Below, in pieces: positions 1 through 8,903 of a stretch of 59,876 nt of DNA. A program made the position numbers and the translations under genes. Source of the DNA: an uncultured Methanobrevibacter sp. (lineage in GTDB: Archaea; Methanobacteriota; Methanobacteria; Methanobacteriales; Methanobacteriaceae); assembly GCF_902770715.1 (NCBI RefSeq), contig NZ_CACXTS010000021.1, positions 1-59,876 on the forward strand, given 5' to 3'. Below the pieces are notes generated by a model, which did no database searches, was not told the DNA's origin, and saw nothing but the letters and a program-made list of their open reading frames with translations. Each line of letters begins with the position of its first letter. Position 1 is the stretch's first letter.

Positions 1-1
1 T

Positions 2-709
2 GAGAATAAATGGTTAATTATTGATGAGATTAATCGTGCGGATATTGATAAGTCATTTGGACAATTATTCACAGTACTTTCAGGGCAAAATGTTGAATTG
101 CCATATTCTATTAAAGATCTAGGCAATGAAGAAAAATCAATTAAAATTAAATTATGGGAAAAATGTCATTCAGATTATGTTGAAAATGAGGCAACTTATT
201 ATATTGGCAAGAATTGGAGAATCATTGCAACTATGAACTCTTATGATAAAAATTCATTGTTTGATTTGTCTTATGCTTTTATGAGAAGATTTACATTTAT
301 TGAAATTGAAGTTCCAAAAAAATTTAAAGAATTAATTGAACTTTGGACAAAAAATAAAAATCTAAAAGAATTTATACAGTCAACTAAAAAGTTTATAGAT
401 AAATTAGAATCCGTCTATTCGATAAATTATGGGGAAGAATCTAAAGTTATAAATAGGCAAATAGGTCCTGCAATTTTCTTAGATATTATTAAATATCTTA
501 ATTATAGGTTGGATATAGAAGGAAATAATGAGTATGATGATAAAATTCTCTCAGAAGCGATTAATGCATTTATCATTCCACAATTTGAAGGGTTATCTAG
601 AGAAAAACTAGATATCTTGAAAGAATTTTTTATTAATAAAGTTTTTGATGATGAAAATAATGTAAAATCATTTTATAATAAATTAAATGACTTAAAACCA
701 TTTTATTAA
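2..709 (+). CDS. McrB-like AAA+ ATPase, 5'-truncated by window edge
   Basis: The frame is open from base 2, so this is the C-terminal part of a longer gene; an internal TTG at 98 is not its start. The first codons encode WLIIDEINRADIDKSFGQ, the Walker B region typical of McrB-type AAA+ proteins. Further on NWRIIATMNSYDKNS followed by AFMRRF gives sensor 1 and the arginine-finger region. In McrBC systems the B subunit is an NTP-driven translocase that recognises modified DNA and activates the McrC nuclease. The next gene, 3-15 bp downstream depending on its start, is an McrC-like nuclease, so the two probably form one restriction unit. The Walker A region and any specificity domain lie outside the window. 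Confidence 0.85.
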   Translation, partial: ENKWLIIDEINRADIDKSFGQLFTVLSGQNVELPYSIKDLGNEEKSIKIKLWEKCHSDYVENEATYYIGKNWRIIATMNSYDKNSLFDLSYAFMRRFTFIEIEVPKKFKELIELWTKNKNLKEFIQSTKKFIDKLESVYSINYGEESKVINRQIGPAIFLDIIKYLNYRLDIEGNNEYDDKILSEAINAFIIPQFEGLSREKLDILKEFFINKVFDDENNVKSFYNKLNDLKPFY

Positions 710-724
710 AAGATGGGTGTGATT

Positions 725-2068
725 ATGGACGAATCATTTGGTGAATATGGTGAATTTGAAGAAGATAATATTTCAGAGGATATTTATGAAAAATTAAATG
801 ATGATAATAAATTTCAATATATTTTAGAAATAGATAAGTATCTTTATAAATATCTATTTGATGGTAAGGTTTCATTTAAATCGAATGATATTGCTAATTT
901 ATTCAAATTAAAATCTGAAGAATTAGAGGTTCTTAAAACTATTCATTTTTTATTAAATGATAATGTAAAGGAATTATTTGAAGTAATTCCTCATCTGTTA
1001 AGAAATTTAGCTCATTCAACAAATAAAGAGGATATTGAATGTCGTGGGGTTATAAGGGGTAATATTAACTGGAATAAAACTATTAAATACAGGTTTTCAA
1101 AAGGTTTTAACGATCCTAGTTTATTTATATGTTCTCCTCCTTTAAAACATTACGATTTAATAGAAAATAGAATTTTAAAATTTATTCTTAAAAAAATTAT
1201 TTTCCTGTTTCAGAATTATTTGACATTTATTAACACTAAGAAATCAAATATTAATTTTAAAAATTTAAATGAGATTTATGAAAGTTGGTATGACCAAGTT
1301 AAAGATATATATAATTTAAGCATTCATACTCTTCGCAATGTATATTTTAATGATATAAGCGATTTGGAGTCTGTCAGTGCTCAAGATTTAAATAAATTGT
1401 TTCATCATAGAAATAATTTATATCATAAAGTAGCTAAAGTATTTGATTTATATGAAAAGTTGTTTATTATTGAAGACAGATTTAGTCTAATTAATGTAAT
1501 AAGAAATCAAATAATTGTCGCTACTGATAATGACACTTTATTTGAGATATATGTTTTATTTAATGTTATTTCAAATTTAGAGAAAAATAGTATTGAAGAT
1601 TCATTTGAAATGGGTTTGATGTATAGACATCATAATAATCCTGTAAAAGCAAAATTGAAGGATGGAAATATTGTAAAAGTTTATTATCAGAATATGCCTG
1701 ATGTTTTTAAGGAAAATTCGTTGTATCGTTTGCTTACGGGACATAATGAATTTAATTTCCCTACTTATGTTAGACGACCGGATTTGATTGTTGAAATAGT
1801 TAATAATGAGGGAAATAGTTTTCATCGTATTATTGAAGTAAAAAATTCTAGTAGTTATGATTATATGCGAAAGAGTTTTTATAAAGTTTTAGCATATTAC
1901 AAAGATTTCGAACAAGTTCCATTTGTAGAAAATATTCCTATTGTTGTTGTAAATTGGAATGGATCTTCTATTGATGTGGAACAAAAAGAAAAAATATTTA
2001 AAGAAAAAATCATATTTTTTAATAAAAATGAATTTCTTAAAAATATTACCAAATTATTGGAGTTTTGA
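725..2068 (+). CDS. McrC-like PD-(D/E)XK nuclease (DUF2357 type)
   Basis: This 447-residue protein looks like the nuclease partner of the upstream McrB-like ATPase. Its C-terminal third holds a PD-(D/E)XK core: RRPDLIVEI with Asp353, then RIIEVKNSSS with Glu371 and Lys373. The N-terminal two thirds, rich in helices, resemble the DUF2357-type region that precedes this nuclease in McrC-like proteins. I chose ATG 725 because GGTG lies seven bases upstream; an in-frame ATG at 713 would add four residues but lacks a ribosome binding site. The predicted role is DNA cleavage driven by the McrB-like subunit. The genes are nearly contiguous and strongly AT-rich, as expected of a transferred defence operon. 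Confidence 0.75.
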   Translation: MDESFGEYGEFEEDNISEDIYEKLNDDNKFQYILEIDKYLYKYLFDGKVSFKSNDIANLFKLKSEELEVLKTIHFLLNDNVKELFEVIPHLLRNLAHSTNKEDIECRGVIRGNINWNKTIKYRFSKGFNDPSLFICSPPLKHYDLIENRILKFILKKIIFLFQNYLTFINTKKSNINFKNLNEIYESWYDQVKDIYNLSIHTLRNVYFNDISDLESVSAQDLNKLFHHRNNLYHKVAKVFDLYEKLFIIEDRFSLINVIRNQIIVATDNDTLFEIYVLFNVISNLEKNSIEDSFEMGLMYRHHNNPVKAKLKDGNIVKVYYQNMPDVFKENSLYRLLTGHNEFNFPTYVRRPDLIVEIVNNEGNSFHRIIEVKNSSSYDYMRKSFYKVLAYYKDFEQVPFVENIPIVVVNWNGSSIDVEQKEKIFKEKIIFFNKNEFLKNITKLLEF

Positions 2069-2085
2069 TATATTAAGGTGAAATC

Positions 2086-2883
2086 ATGAAACTTGAAATA
2101 AATGATGTAGGTCCAATCAGCAATGCAAACATTGACATTTCCAAAATCAATGTGGTCGGTGGAGTCAACTCAAGCGGCAAATCAATGATATCTAAATTAT
2201 TATATTGCTATTTTAAATCAAGAAACGAAGATGAATCATTTGAGTATCTGATGGATAGCGAAGGCTTAGATAAAGATTTGGATGTTACTTTTGAAGGCAA
2301 TTTAAATCCTCATGATGTTTTCTATATAGACAACATCTCAATTTTGGACCTAAAGGATTTGGATATATTAAGGGTTGACCATATTATTCACATCAAGGAA
2401 GCCTTAGAGGAAAGCGATGAAACTAAGGAATCTAAAAATATTGATATAATCCAAAATATTATTAAGGAGAATTGCTTAAACACAACTTCTTCTGGAATAA
2501 AAGAAATCGGAATCATAGAACTGCTTCTCAAAAACAATAAATTAAAAGAAAACTCCTTTTTAATCATTGACGAGCCCGAAGCCAGCCTGCATCCTGAGTG
2601 GCAAATCAAATTTGCAGAAATTCTGGTTTTACTTGTCAAAGATTTAAACATTCATATATATCTAAACTCCAATAGTCCAATGTTTATTGAGGCAATTTCA
2701 CTTTATGCACAATATTATGATTTAATAAACGACACTAATTTCTATTTGACTCAAAAAACAGCAGATGACAAATTCAGTTTCAGGAAAATCAACCCCAAAA
2801 ACATGGGTGAAGTCTATGAAAACCTTACCAAACCATATGATGAACTTGACAAGCTAAAAGCTAAAATATTGTTTAAGGAGTAA
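2086..2883 (+). CDS. AAA ATPase (AAA_15/AAA_21, OLD/ABC-like), paired with next gene
   Basis: This is a short ABC/SMC-type ATPase of 265 residues. Walker A is GGVNSSGKSM (residues 25-34), and Walker B is FLIIDEPEASLHPEW with Asp162 and Glu163, followed by the H-loop-like region NSNSPMFIEAIS. The long coiled-coil insertion of SMC or RecF proteins is missing, so it matches the compact AAA_15/AAA_21 group found in OLD-, PARIS- and Gabija-like defence systems. GGTGA sits just before the ATG. The next gene begins 4 bp after the stop and contains a putative nuclease core, suggesting an ATPase-sensor/nuclease-effector pair. Composition is visibly less AT-rich than in the flanking genes, so the pair may have arrived separately. 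The ATPase class is clear; the system is inferred. Confidence 0.8.
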   Translation: MKLEINDVGPISNANIDISKINVVGGVNSSGKSMISKLLYCYFKSRNEDESFEYLMDSEGLDKDLDVTFEGNLNPHDVFYIDNISILDLKDLDILRVDHIIHIKEALEESDETKESKNIDIIQNIIKENCLNTTSSGIKEIGIIELLLKNNKLKENSFLIIDEPEASLHPEWQIKFAEILVLLVKDLNIHIYLNSNSPMFIEAISLYAQYYDLINDTNFYLTQKTADDKFSFRKINPKNMGEVYENLTKPYDELDKLKAKILFKE

Positions 2884-2887
2884 GGCA

Positions 2888-3709
2888 ATGTCACTGACTA
2901 AAGAGGAAGCCCAATTTGTCGAATTTCTTGGATCATTTCCGCAATTCTACAAGAAGGCTCATGAAATTGCAGAAAACACAAAGGGAATCTCCATATTGCC
3001 GATGGAAAATGGGGAAAACGAGTTTAAGATGTATGCCCTGGACGATATCTGCCATTCCTGCAAAATATTTAAAGAAGGCAGTTTACTCATAACTCCAAAA
3101 ACAACAGATGCAATATGGTATAAAAAGGAAAACAATAACTTCTTCATTTTTCTAATTGAGTTTAAGGGAGATTTTTTATGCAAGACTTCAACCAAATGCA
3201 CTCTCGTTGAAGCGGTAGATAACCTGAAACTCAAAAATGAAAGGCTGAATGACGAGCTTGAGCATGAACTATTTTTACTTGATAAGGTTGTCTCAAAATA
3301 CTCAGACAAGATGCTCAACGGTCTTGCACATAAACCTTTGGAAACCGTAACAATAGCCCTGCCGTTAATCTATGAGGAATACTATGACAAAAATAAGAAT
3401 AACGTGGAATATTTGGATATTAGGGAATTTCTCAAAAAATCAAGAATAGTCTATAGGGTCGTTTCAATTTCAGATGAATATGAACCTAACCGTCAAAGGT
3501 CAAGAGGCAGATCATACAGATGTTCAAACATGATTCCGTCAATATGCAAACGCCTAGCAGAAGAAAAGCACGACAGGGAATTGGATTCATCATATGAATC
3601 AAGCCTGCAAACTTACCACAGAAGATATGAAAGGGCTGGAATCGTTTATAGTGCTGGTTTTGTAGATAATGTTGCTTTTAATAATTTCATTGAGAACTAT
3701 CTGAAATAA
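2888..3709 (+). CDS. Putative PD-(D/E)XK nuclease partner of the upstream ATPase
   Basis: This 273-residue protein has no family that I recognise outright. One segment fits a PD-(D/E)XK nuclease core: Asp74 in TTDAIWYKK, a short loop, then a hydrophobic strand FFIFLIEFKGDF giving Glu91 and Lys93. The following helix (TLVEAVDNLKLKNERLND) is also as expected after the E-x-K strand. The C-terminal half is basic, with an Arg-rich stretch NRQRSRGRSYR. It lies 4 bp after the ATPase gene and has its own GGAG-type ribosome binding site, so the two are probably co-translated. By context it may be the effector of a two-gene defence system. The motif is seen; the activity is an inference. Confidence 0.5.
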   Translation: MSLTKEEAQFVEFLGSFPQFYKKAHEIAENTKGISILPMENGENEFKMYALDDICHSCKIFKEGSLLITPKTTDAIWYKKENNNFFIFLIEFKGDFLCKTSTKCTLVEAVDNLKLKNERLNDELEHELFLLDKVVSKYSDKMLNGLAHKPLETVTIALPLIYEEYYDKNKNNVEYLDIREFLKKSRIVYRVVSISDEYEPNRQRSRGRSYRCSNMIPSICKRLAEEKHDRELDSSYESSLQTYHRRYERAGIVYSAGFVDNVAFNNFIENYLK

Positions 3710-3803
3710 TAATACATTTTTTATATTGATTTAAACATATATTATTAACAAGAAATATGTATAAATTTTGATTTTTTTTCAAATAGTTTATAATGGTGAA
3801 AAT

Positions 3804-6800
3804 ATGGATTTTTGTCCAAATTGTGGGAGTATAATTTTTAGAAAAGGAACAATACTAAAATGTTCTTGTGGTTATTATAGAGATTTGAATAAATTTGATA
3901 TTAATAATCTAGAAATTAATCCCGGTTCAAAATTTATTTGGAAAGATTATAAAACTTATTTAAAAAATAATTATGATGAATTTTTAAAATTAATAAAAAA
4001 TAAAAATGAAATAAAATTCACAAAAGAAGAACTAATGGGAGTTTTTAATCAAATAATTAATAAAGCTAATGAAAAATTCATTGAAAAAGAAAAAAAGATT
4101 GTTCTAAGTGAATTTAAACGAGATTTAAACTCCAATGATAAGTGCATTGAGGAGAATGAAAGGGAAAATTATAGAAAAAAATTCAATAAAGATTATTGTC
4201 CTTATTATGACTATTTAGAAATGGATAACATTATTGATAAATTTAATCAACGCCACATTGCCAAAGAAAAGAATATTATTTTTAATGAGTTTCGGGGTTT
4301 GTTAAATTCTCAAGATACCTATATTGATGAGAATATTTGCGAAGAGTTTAAAAGTAGGTTTAATAAAAGTTATTGTAACTATTTTGATTTATTAAATATG
4401 AGGAGATATATTGATAAATTTAATGAACAATTCATTGAAAAAGAGAAAAATGTCATTTTTAGTGAGTTTATGAGTTTGTTAGATTCTCAAGATGTCTATA
4501 TTGATGAGAATATTTATGAAGAGTTTAAAAGTAGGTTTAATAAAAGTTATTGTAACTATTTTGATTTATTTAAAATGGACGATTATATTGATGAATTTAA
4601 TGATAAATTCATTGAAAAAGAAAAAATTGATTGTATAAATAATTTTAAAAATGGATATATCTCTAATTCCGAAAAACTAGAATTAATTAGATCTCTTAAT
4701 ATTAAGTGGGATATAGATTCCATTGTTGATGAACATAACGAAAAATATATAGATGAGCAAATTAAGTTAGAAAGATTTTATTTTGATAATATTGCTGGAA
4801 GAAGCTTAGATGAAGATCAAATTAGAGCTGTTTTAACTGATGATGATAATACTCAAATTGTTGCAGGGGCGGGAACTGGTAAAACATTAACTCTACAAGC
4901 TAAAGTAAAATATTTAATTGAAAAACAGGGTATTTCCCCATCAGATATTTTATGTATTTCATTTTCTAATAGTGCTCGTGATGATTTGGCAAAAAAACTA
5001 GAAAAAACTCTTGGAAATAATCAAGTTGATGTAAGAACATTTCATAGTATAGGTTTTAAAATTTTAGGCGAAAATGGTGAAGGTAGGGAAGTTCCAGATA
5101 GAGAATTGATAAATTTGATTGATGATTATTTTAAAGAGAATATAGTTGAAAACCCTAAATTATTAAAAGATTTCATTGAATTTTTCTGTTATTATATGAA
5201 TATTATTTATATTAATGATTCTAATTTTAAGTTTCAAACAATTAGGAGTAAATTAAATGAATTAGATCAATTTGATGAATATTTAAAAGAGTATCTTCAA
5301 GTTGAGCATGTTAAACAAAAAAAAGAGTACATGGAAAACATACAAGAGTTAACTGTGGCTAATTATTTATTTATACATAATATAAATTTTGAATATTTTG
5401 TTAATTTTAGATATGATGATAAAAATTATGATAAATTTATTTCAAAATACAATTCATTTTTATTTGATTCAGAATGCGAATTTATTCCTAACGATATTAA
5501 ATTTGAACTAATTAATGAAATTGATAATGATTTTGGATATCACGATTCAGAGTATTATACAAATTTTTATTTGCCGGATTATAATATTTACATAAATTTA
5601 TCTTCATCTATTAAACCTAATTGGGAGATTGAATCGTCAGAAGAAACTAAGGAAAAAATAAGAAAACAATTAGATTATAGAAATAAGTTTAATAAATCCC
5701 ATAAAACAAAATTAGTGTCCATATTATACTATGATGATGTAGATGAACTTTTAGAAAGTATTGAATATAATCTGGCTGAAAATGGTGTTAAAATTAATGA
5801 AATTGATTATGAAAAATTATTTAATTTATTGATTATTGAAGATAATTTGCCTGAGTATAAAAGTTTTATAAAAACTGTTGAACGTTTTATCAATTTATTT
5901 AAGGGAAATGCAGAATATTTAGATTATGATGGTAATGACATATCTAAATTTAAATTTAAGCAGTATATTGATGAAAATCATAAAAAATATAATGGATCTA
6001 TAGAAAAAAGAAACAAATTCTATTTGGAAATTATAGCTGAAATATATGAAATTTATTCTAATGAAATAAAAGGCAAATATATTGATTTTAATGATATGAT
6101 TAATGATGCGGTTATTGCTTTAAGGAAAGGGGCGCATATTAGAGAGTATAAGTATATTATTGTTGATGAATATCAAGATACATCATATACTAGATATTCC
6201 CTATTAAAAGAAATGCAAAATCGTACTGGTGCCAAGGTAGTTGTTGTTGGCGATGATTGGCAGTCTATTTATGGATTTACTGGTTGTGATGTAAGTCTAT
6301 TCTCAGATTTTGACAAGTATTTTGAAAATCCAAAAATGGTTAAAATTCAAATTACTCATAGAAACTCACAAGATTTGATTGATGTTGTAGGTGAGTTTAT
6401 CCAGAAAAATAAAAAACAAATTCCAAAAAAATTAAAATCTGATGATAAGTTAACCAAAAAACCAATTAAATTAGTAGGGTGCATGTCCAAATCTGAAAAA
6501 GTATTAAGTTTAATTAATATACTTGATGAGATTTCACTAAAAAATAGCAGTGCTAAAATCTTAATTTTAGGAAGAAATAATAGGGATATTTATGAAATTT
6601 CATGTAGAGAGATTTTTAAGTTATATGAAGAAAATGATTATACAAAAATTGTTTATGAAGAAAATCCTGATTTAGATATTGAATTTAGAACTGTACATAA
6701 ATCTAAGGGTCTTGAAGCAGATTATGTTGTTGTAGTTAATTTATCAGATAGCATAATTGGTTTTCCAAATAAAATTGCTAATGACCCAATTTTGGATTTT

Positions 6801-7991
6801 GTAAATAGAGAAACTTCTGAAGGTATTGATTATCCGGAAGAAAGAAGACTTTTTTATGTTGCTTTAACAAGAACAGTAAAAGATGTATTCTTATTACATA
6901 ATGAAACTAAACCATCACAGTTTATTGATGAAATTAAAAATAATAATAAAGTCCAATCTTTAAAATTCATATTTTCTAATGAAGAACTTTTAAGAATAAG
7001 TTTATTACTGGATAAACCATTTGATGTACTTGAAACTGATAATATTTGCCCTAAATGTAACAAAGGTAATGTTAATCTCATTGTAAATAATGAAAATGGA
7101 ACTTCTTACTTTAAATGTTCAAATTTTTGTGGTTGGGATGGAGGTCCATATCATAATAGTGTATATGGTGAGGAATCTCGTAAATTATCCTATGTTAAGT
7201 ATGCAAAAGTGTGTGATCAATGTGGAGGAATGTTGATTGTCAAATCACAAAGAGAAAATCCAAATAGAAAATTTTTAGGATGTAATTTCTATCAAACCAA
7301 AGGTTGCAGAAATACTGAGAACATTTTCCTTGATTTAAACAAAACTGATGAAGATATTTATCAATTAAATAAAACAAGTAATGATGTATATTATTTACAT
7401 GATTATATAGCGCAGGAAAAATGGGAAGTTTATAGTCCTAATAAAGTTGAAATCAGTAAAATAATTTTAAATTATAAGGATTCAATAGATGAGAATATAG
7501 TTAATATATTCACAAAAGAAATTATGGAAAATATAAATCTCATTTCAAATAAAGAAATAGATGATGAAATAGATAAAATAGCTCTTATTGCTGTTCCATC
7601 ATCTAAAGTTTCTAAAAAGAATAAATCAACTATGCGAAAAACGATTAATATTATTGAAGAATGGCATGATAAAGGAATTGCACAAACAAATTTTGGTTTT
7701 AAAAAAGAAATAATAAACTATAAAGATTTATTGGAAAGAATTAAAGATGTACCAACAGCTCATTTGGGTGAAGGACGTGCAAACTGTGAGCAACATGTTG
7801 AATCTATTAAATGTAATCAGGATAATCTTGTAAAAGAAAAAGTTGCATTTATAATTTTAGATGATATTACTACTACTGGAGCAACAATGAAAGCATGTAA
7901 ACAGATTTTAATTAATGAAGGTATTGATGAAGAGAATATTTATTCATTAGCTATTGGTGCAACTGTGAGGGGTAGATATGGAGAAATTTAA
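3804..7991 (+). CDS. UvrD/Rep-type helicase with zinc ribbons and C-terminal ComF-like phosphoribosyltransferase
   Basis: This 1395-residue multidomain protein starts at ATG 3804, with GGTGA just upstream; an in-frame TTG at 3768 is not convincing. Order: a zinc ribbon (CPNCG...CSCGY); three 59-residue repeats; superfamily 1A motor with AGAGTGKT (354-361), VDEYQDTSYTR (Asp788), GDDWQSIYGFTG, FRTVHKSKGLEADYV and RRLFYVALTRT; two further Cys4 zinc ribbons, the second topoisomerase-like; and a PRTase with the PRPP-binding motif ILDDITTTGATM (Asp1353 onwards). An insert near residue 590 (FYLPDYNIYIN) resembles the nuclease insert of helicase-IV-type proteins but lacks acidic residues. The downstream dprA-like gene overlaps by 14 bp. 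Helicase activity is well supported; the PRTase role is unknown. Confidence 0.85.
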   Translation: MDFCPNCGSIIFRKGTILKCSCGYYRDLNKFDINNLEINPGSKFIWKDYKTYLKNNYDEFLKLIKNKNEIKFTKEELMGVFNQIINKANEKFIEKEKKIVLSEFKRDLNSNDKCIEENERENYRKKFNKDYCPYYDYLEMDNIIDKFNQRHIAKEKNIIFNEFRGLLNSQDTYIDENICEEFKSRFNKSYCNYFDLLNMRRYIDKFNEQFIEKEKNVIFSEFMSLLDSQDVYIDENIYEEFKSRFNKSYCNYFDLFKMDDYIDEFNDKFIEKEKIDCINNFKNGYISNSEKLELIRSLNIKWDIDSIVDEHNEKYIDEQIKLERFYFDNIAGRSLDEDQIRAVLTDDDNTQIVAGAGTGKTLTLQAKVKYLIEKQGISPSDILCISFSNSARDDLAKKLEKTLGNNQVDVRTFHSIGFKILGENGEGREVPDRELINLIDDYFKENIVENPKLLKDFIEFFCYYMNIIYINDSNFKFQTIRSKLNELDQFDEYLKEYLQVEHVKQKKEYMENIQELTVANYLFIHNINFEYFVNFRYDDKNYDKFISKYNSFLFDSECEFIPNDIKFELINEIDNDFGYHDSEYYTNFYLPDYNIYINLSSSIKPNWEIESSEETKEKIRKQLDYRNKFNKSHKTKLVSILYYDDVDELLESIEYNLAENGVKINEIDYEKLFNLLIIEDNLPEYKSFIKTVERFINLFKGNAEYLDYDGNDISKFKFKQYIDENHKKYNGSIEKRNKFYLEIIAEIYEIYSNEIKGKYIDFNDMINDAVIALRKGAHIREYKYIIVDEYQDTSYTRYSLLKEMQNRTGAKVVVVGDDWQSIYGFTGCDVSLFSDFDKYFENPKMVKIQITHRNSQDLIDVVGEFIQKNKKQIPKKLKSDDKLTKKPIKLVGCMSKSEKVLSLINILDEISLKNSSAKILILGRNNRDIYEISCREIFKLYEENDYTKIVYEENPDLDIEFRTVHKSKGLEADYVVVVNLSDSIIGFPNKIANDPILDFVNRETSEGIDYPEERRLFYVALTRTVKDVFLLHNETKPSQFIDEIKNNNKVQSLKFIFSNEELLRISLLLDKPFDVLETDNICPKCNKGNVNLIVNNENGTSYFKCSNFCGWDGGPYHNSVYGEESRKLSYVKYAKVCDQCGGMLIVKSQRENPNRKFLGCNFYQTKGCRNTENIFLDLNKTDEDIYQLNKTSNDVYYLHDYIAQEKWEVYSPNKVEISKIILNYKDSIDENIVNIFTKEIMENINLISNKEIDDEIDKIALIAVPSSKVSKKNKSTMRKTINIIEEWHDKGIAQTNFGFKKEIINYKDLLERIKDVPTAHLGEGRANCEQHVESIKCNQDNLVKEKVAFIILDDITTTGATMKACKQILINEGIDEENIYSLAIGATVRGRYGEI
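4077..4607 (+). repeat. Three in-frame 177-bp tandem repeats within the helicase gene
   Basis: Three consecutive 59-codon units begin at 4077, 4254 and 4431, each opening with F/H-I-x-KEK and containing FNKxYCxYxDxL. Units 2 and 3 are almost identical in DNA over much of their length, for example the stretch encoding EEFKSRFNKSYCNYFDL. The near identity points to recent duplication. The units probably form helical spacer or binding modules between the zinc ribbon and the helicase core. Confidence 0.8.
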
Positions 7992-8895
7992 AGAAATAAT
8001 ATTTTTAAATGGCCTTCGAAGAGTGGGTAAAAAAACTATATATTCGAAATATGAACAGATATTAAAAAATGCCGATGATTTCAATAATTTAGTTTCAGAA
8101 GTTAAATTGAATTCAAAATTTACTCCTGAAGAAATAAAAAAAGCAGTCGATCATGCCGAAGAAGCATATGAATATATAATAACATCAGATATTTCAGCCA
8201 TAACTTTTTTAGATGACAATTATCCAAAGAAACTATTAGATATGGAAAAAGATAAACCTTTAATATTATATGTTAAAGGTAATGTGGATGCTTTAAAAGA
8301 ACCTAATATTGCTATTATTGGAACAAGAAAACCTCTAGATGATAGTGAAAAATTTGAAGAAAAAATAGTGAATAATATTATAAATGGTTCTAATAGGATT
8401 GTAGTGAGTGGATTGGCTTTAGGTTGTGATAAAATTGCTCACCAAACTACTGTTGAGGAAAATAAAATTACGATTGCTATTTTGCCAAGTGGTGTTAATG
8501 TCATCACACCTGCTTCAAATAAAAAGTTAGCTGAAGAAATTCTTTTGAATAACGGTTGTTTAGTTTCTGAATATGAACCCAATGAAAAACTTTCTAGAGG
8601 AAATTATATTGATAGGGATAAAATCGTGGCAGCATTTTGTGATGCAACATTTGTTGTTGAATGTGGTGTTAAAAGTGGGACAATGCATACCGTTAATGCT
8701 GCAAACGAGTATAATAGACAAATTTATGCATATTTGCCAACTGAAAGACCTGATGGTTCTTACGATGGAAATGAATTTATATTAAGTGAAAATGAAAGTG
8801 CAATTAAAGTTGAAGATATAGATGAATTTTTAAAAGATTTAAATAATTTAAAAGTTAAAAAAGAAGTAAAATCTGTTCAACAAACTTTAATGTAG
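7978..8895 (+). CDS. DprA/Smf-family Rossmann protein, partner of the helicase-PRTase
   Basis: This 305-residue protein shows the DprA/Smf layout: an N-terminal helical region (NGLRRVGKKTIYSKY), the lead-in DDNYPKKLLDMEKDKP, then the Rossmann core IAIIGTRKP (111-119), VVSGLALGCDKIAH (142-155), IAILPSGVN and VVECGVKSGTMHTVNAA. DprA binds single-stranded DNA and loads RecA in transformable bacteria; this locus has no competence genes. The ATG lies inside the end of the helicase-PRTase gene (14-bp overlap) with GAGGGGTAG before it, so translation is coupled. A DprA-like protein paired with a phosphoribosyltransferase recalls the ShosTA toxin-antitoxin and anti-phage pair, where the PRTase is the toxin. 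That comparison rests on domain pairing only. No C-terminal winged helix is evident. Confidence 0.85.
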   Translation: MEKFKEIIFLNGLRRVGKKTIYSKYEQILKNADDFNNLVSEVKLNSKFTPEEIKKAVDHAEEAYEYIITSDISAITFLDDNYPKKLLDMEKDKPLILYVKGNVDALKEPNIAIIGTRKPLDDSEKFEEKIVNNIINGSNRIVVSGLALGCDKIAHQTTVEENKITIAILPSGVNVITPASNKKLAEEILLNNGCLVSEYEPNEKLSRGNYIDRDKIVAAFCDATFVVECGVKSGTMHTVNAANEYNRQIYAYLPTERPDGSYDGNEFILSENESAIKVEDIDEFLKDLNNLKVKKEVKSVQQTLM

Positions 8896-8903
8896 GTGTT
8901 AAA

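Noticed and set aside
3768..3803. TTG start for the helicase gene 36 bases upstream
   Set aside because: No ribosome binding site precedes it, while GGTGA lies directly before ATG 3804 and the zinc ribbon begins there.
3804..8895. Natural competence locus (ComF and DprA)
   Set aside because: No ComEC, ComEA or pilus genes are present, and the PRTase is fused to a helicase in an archaeal defence island.
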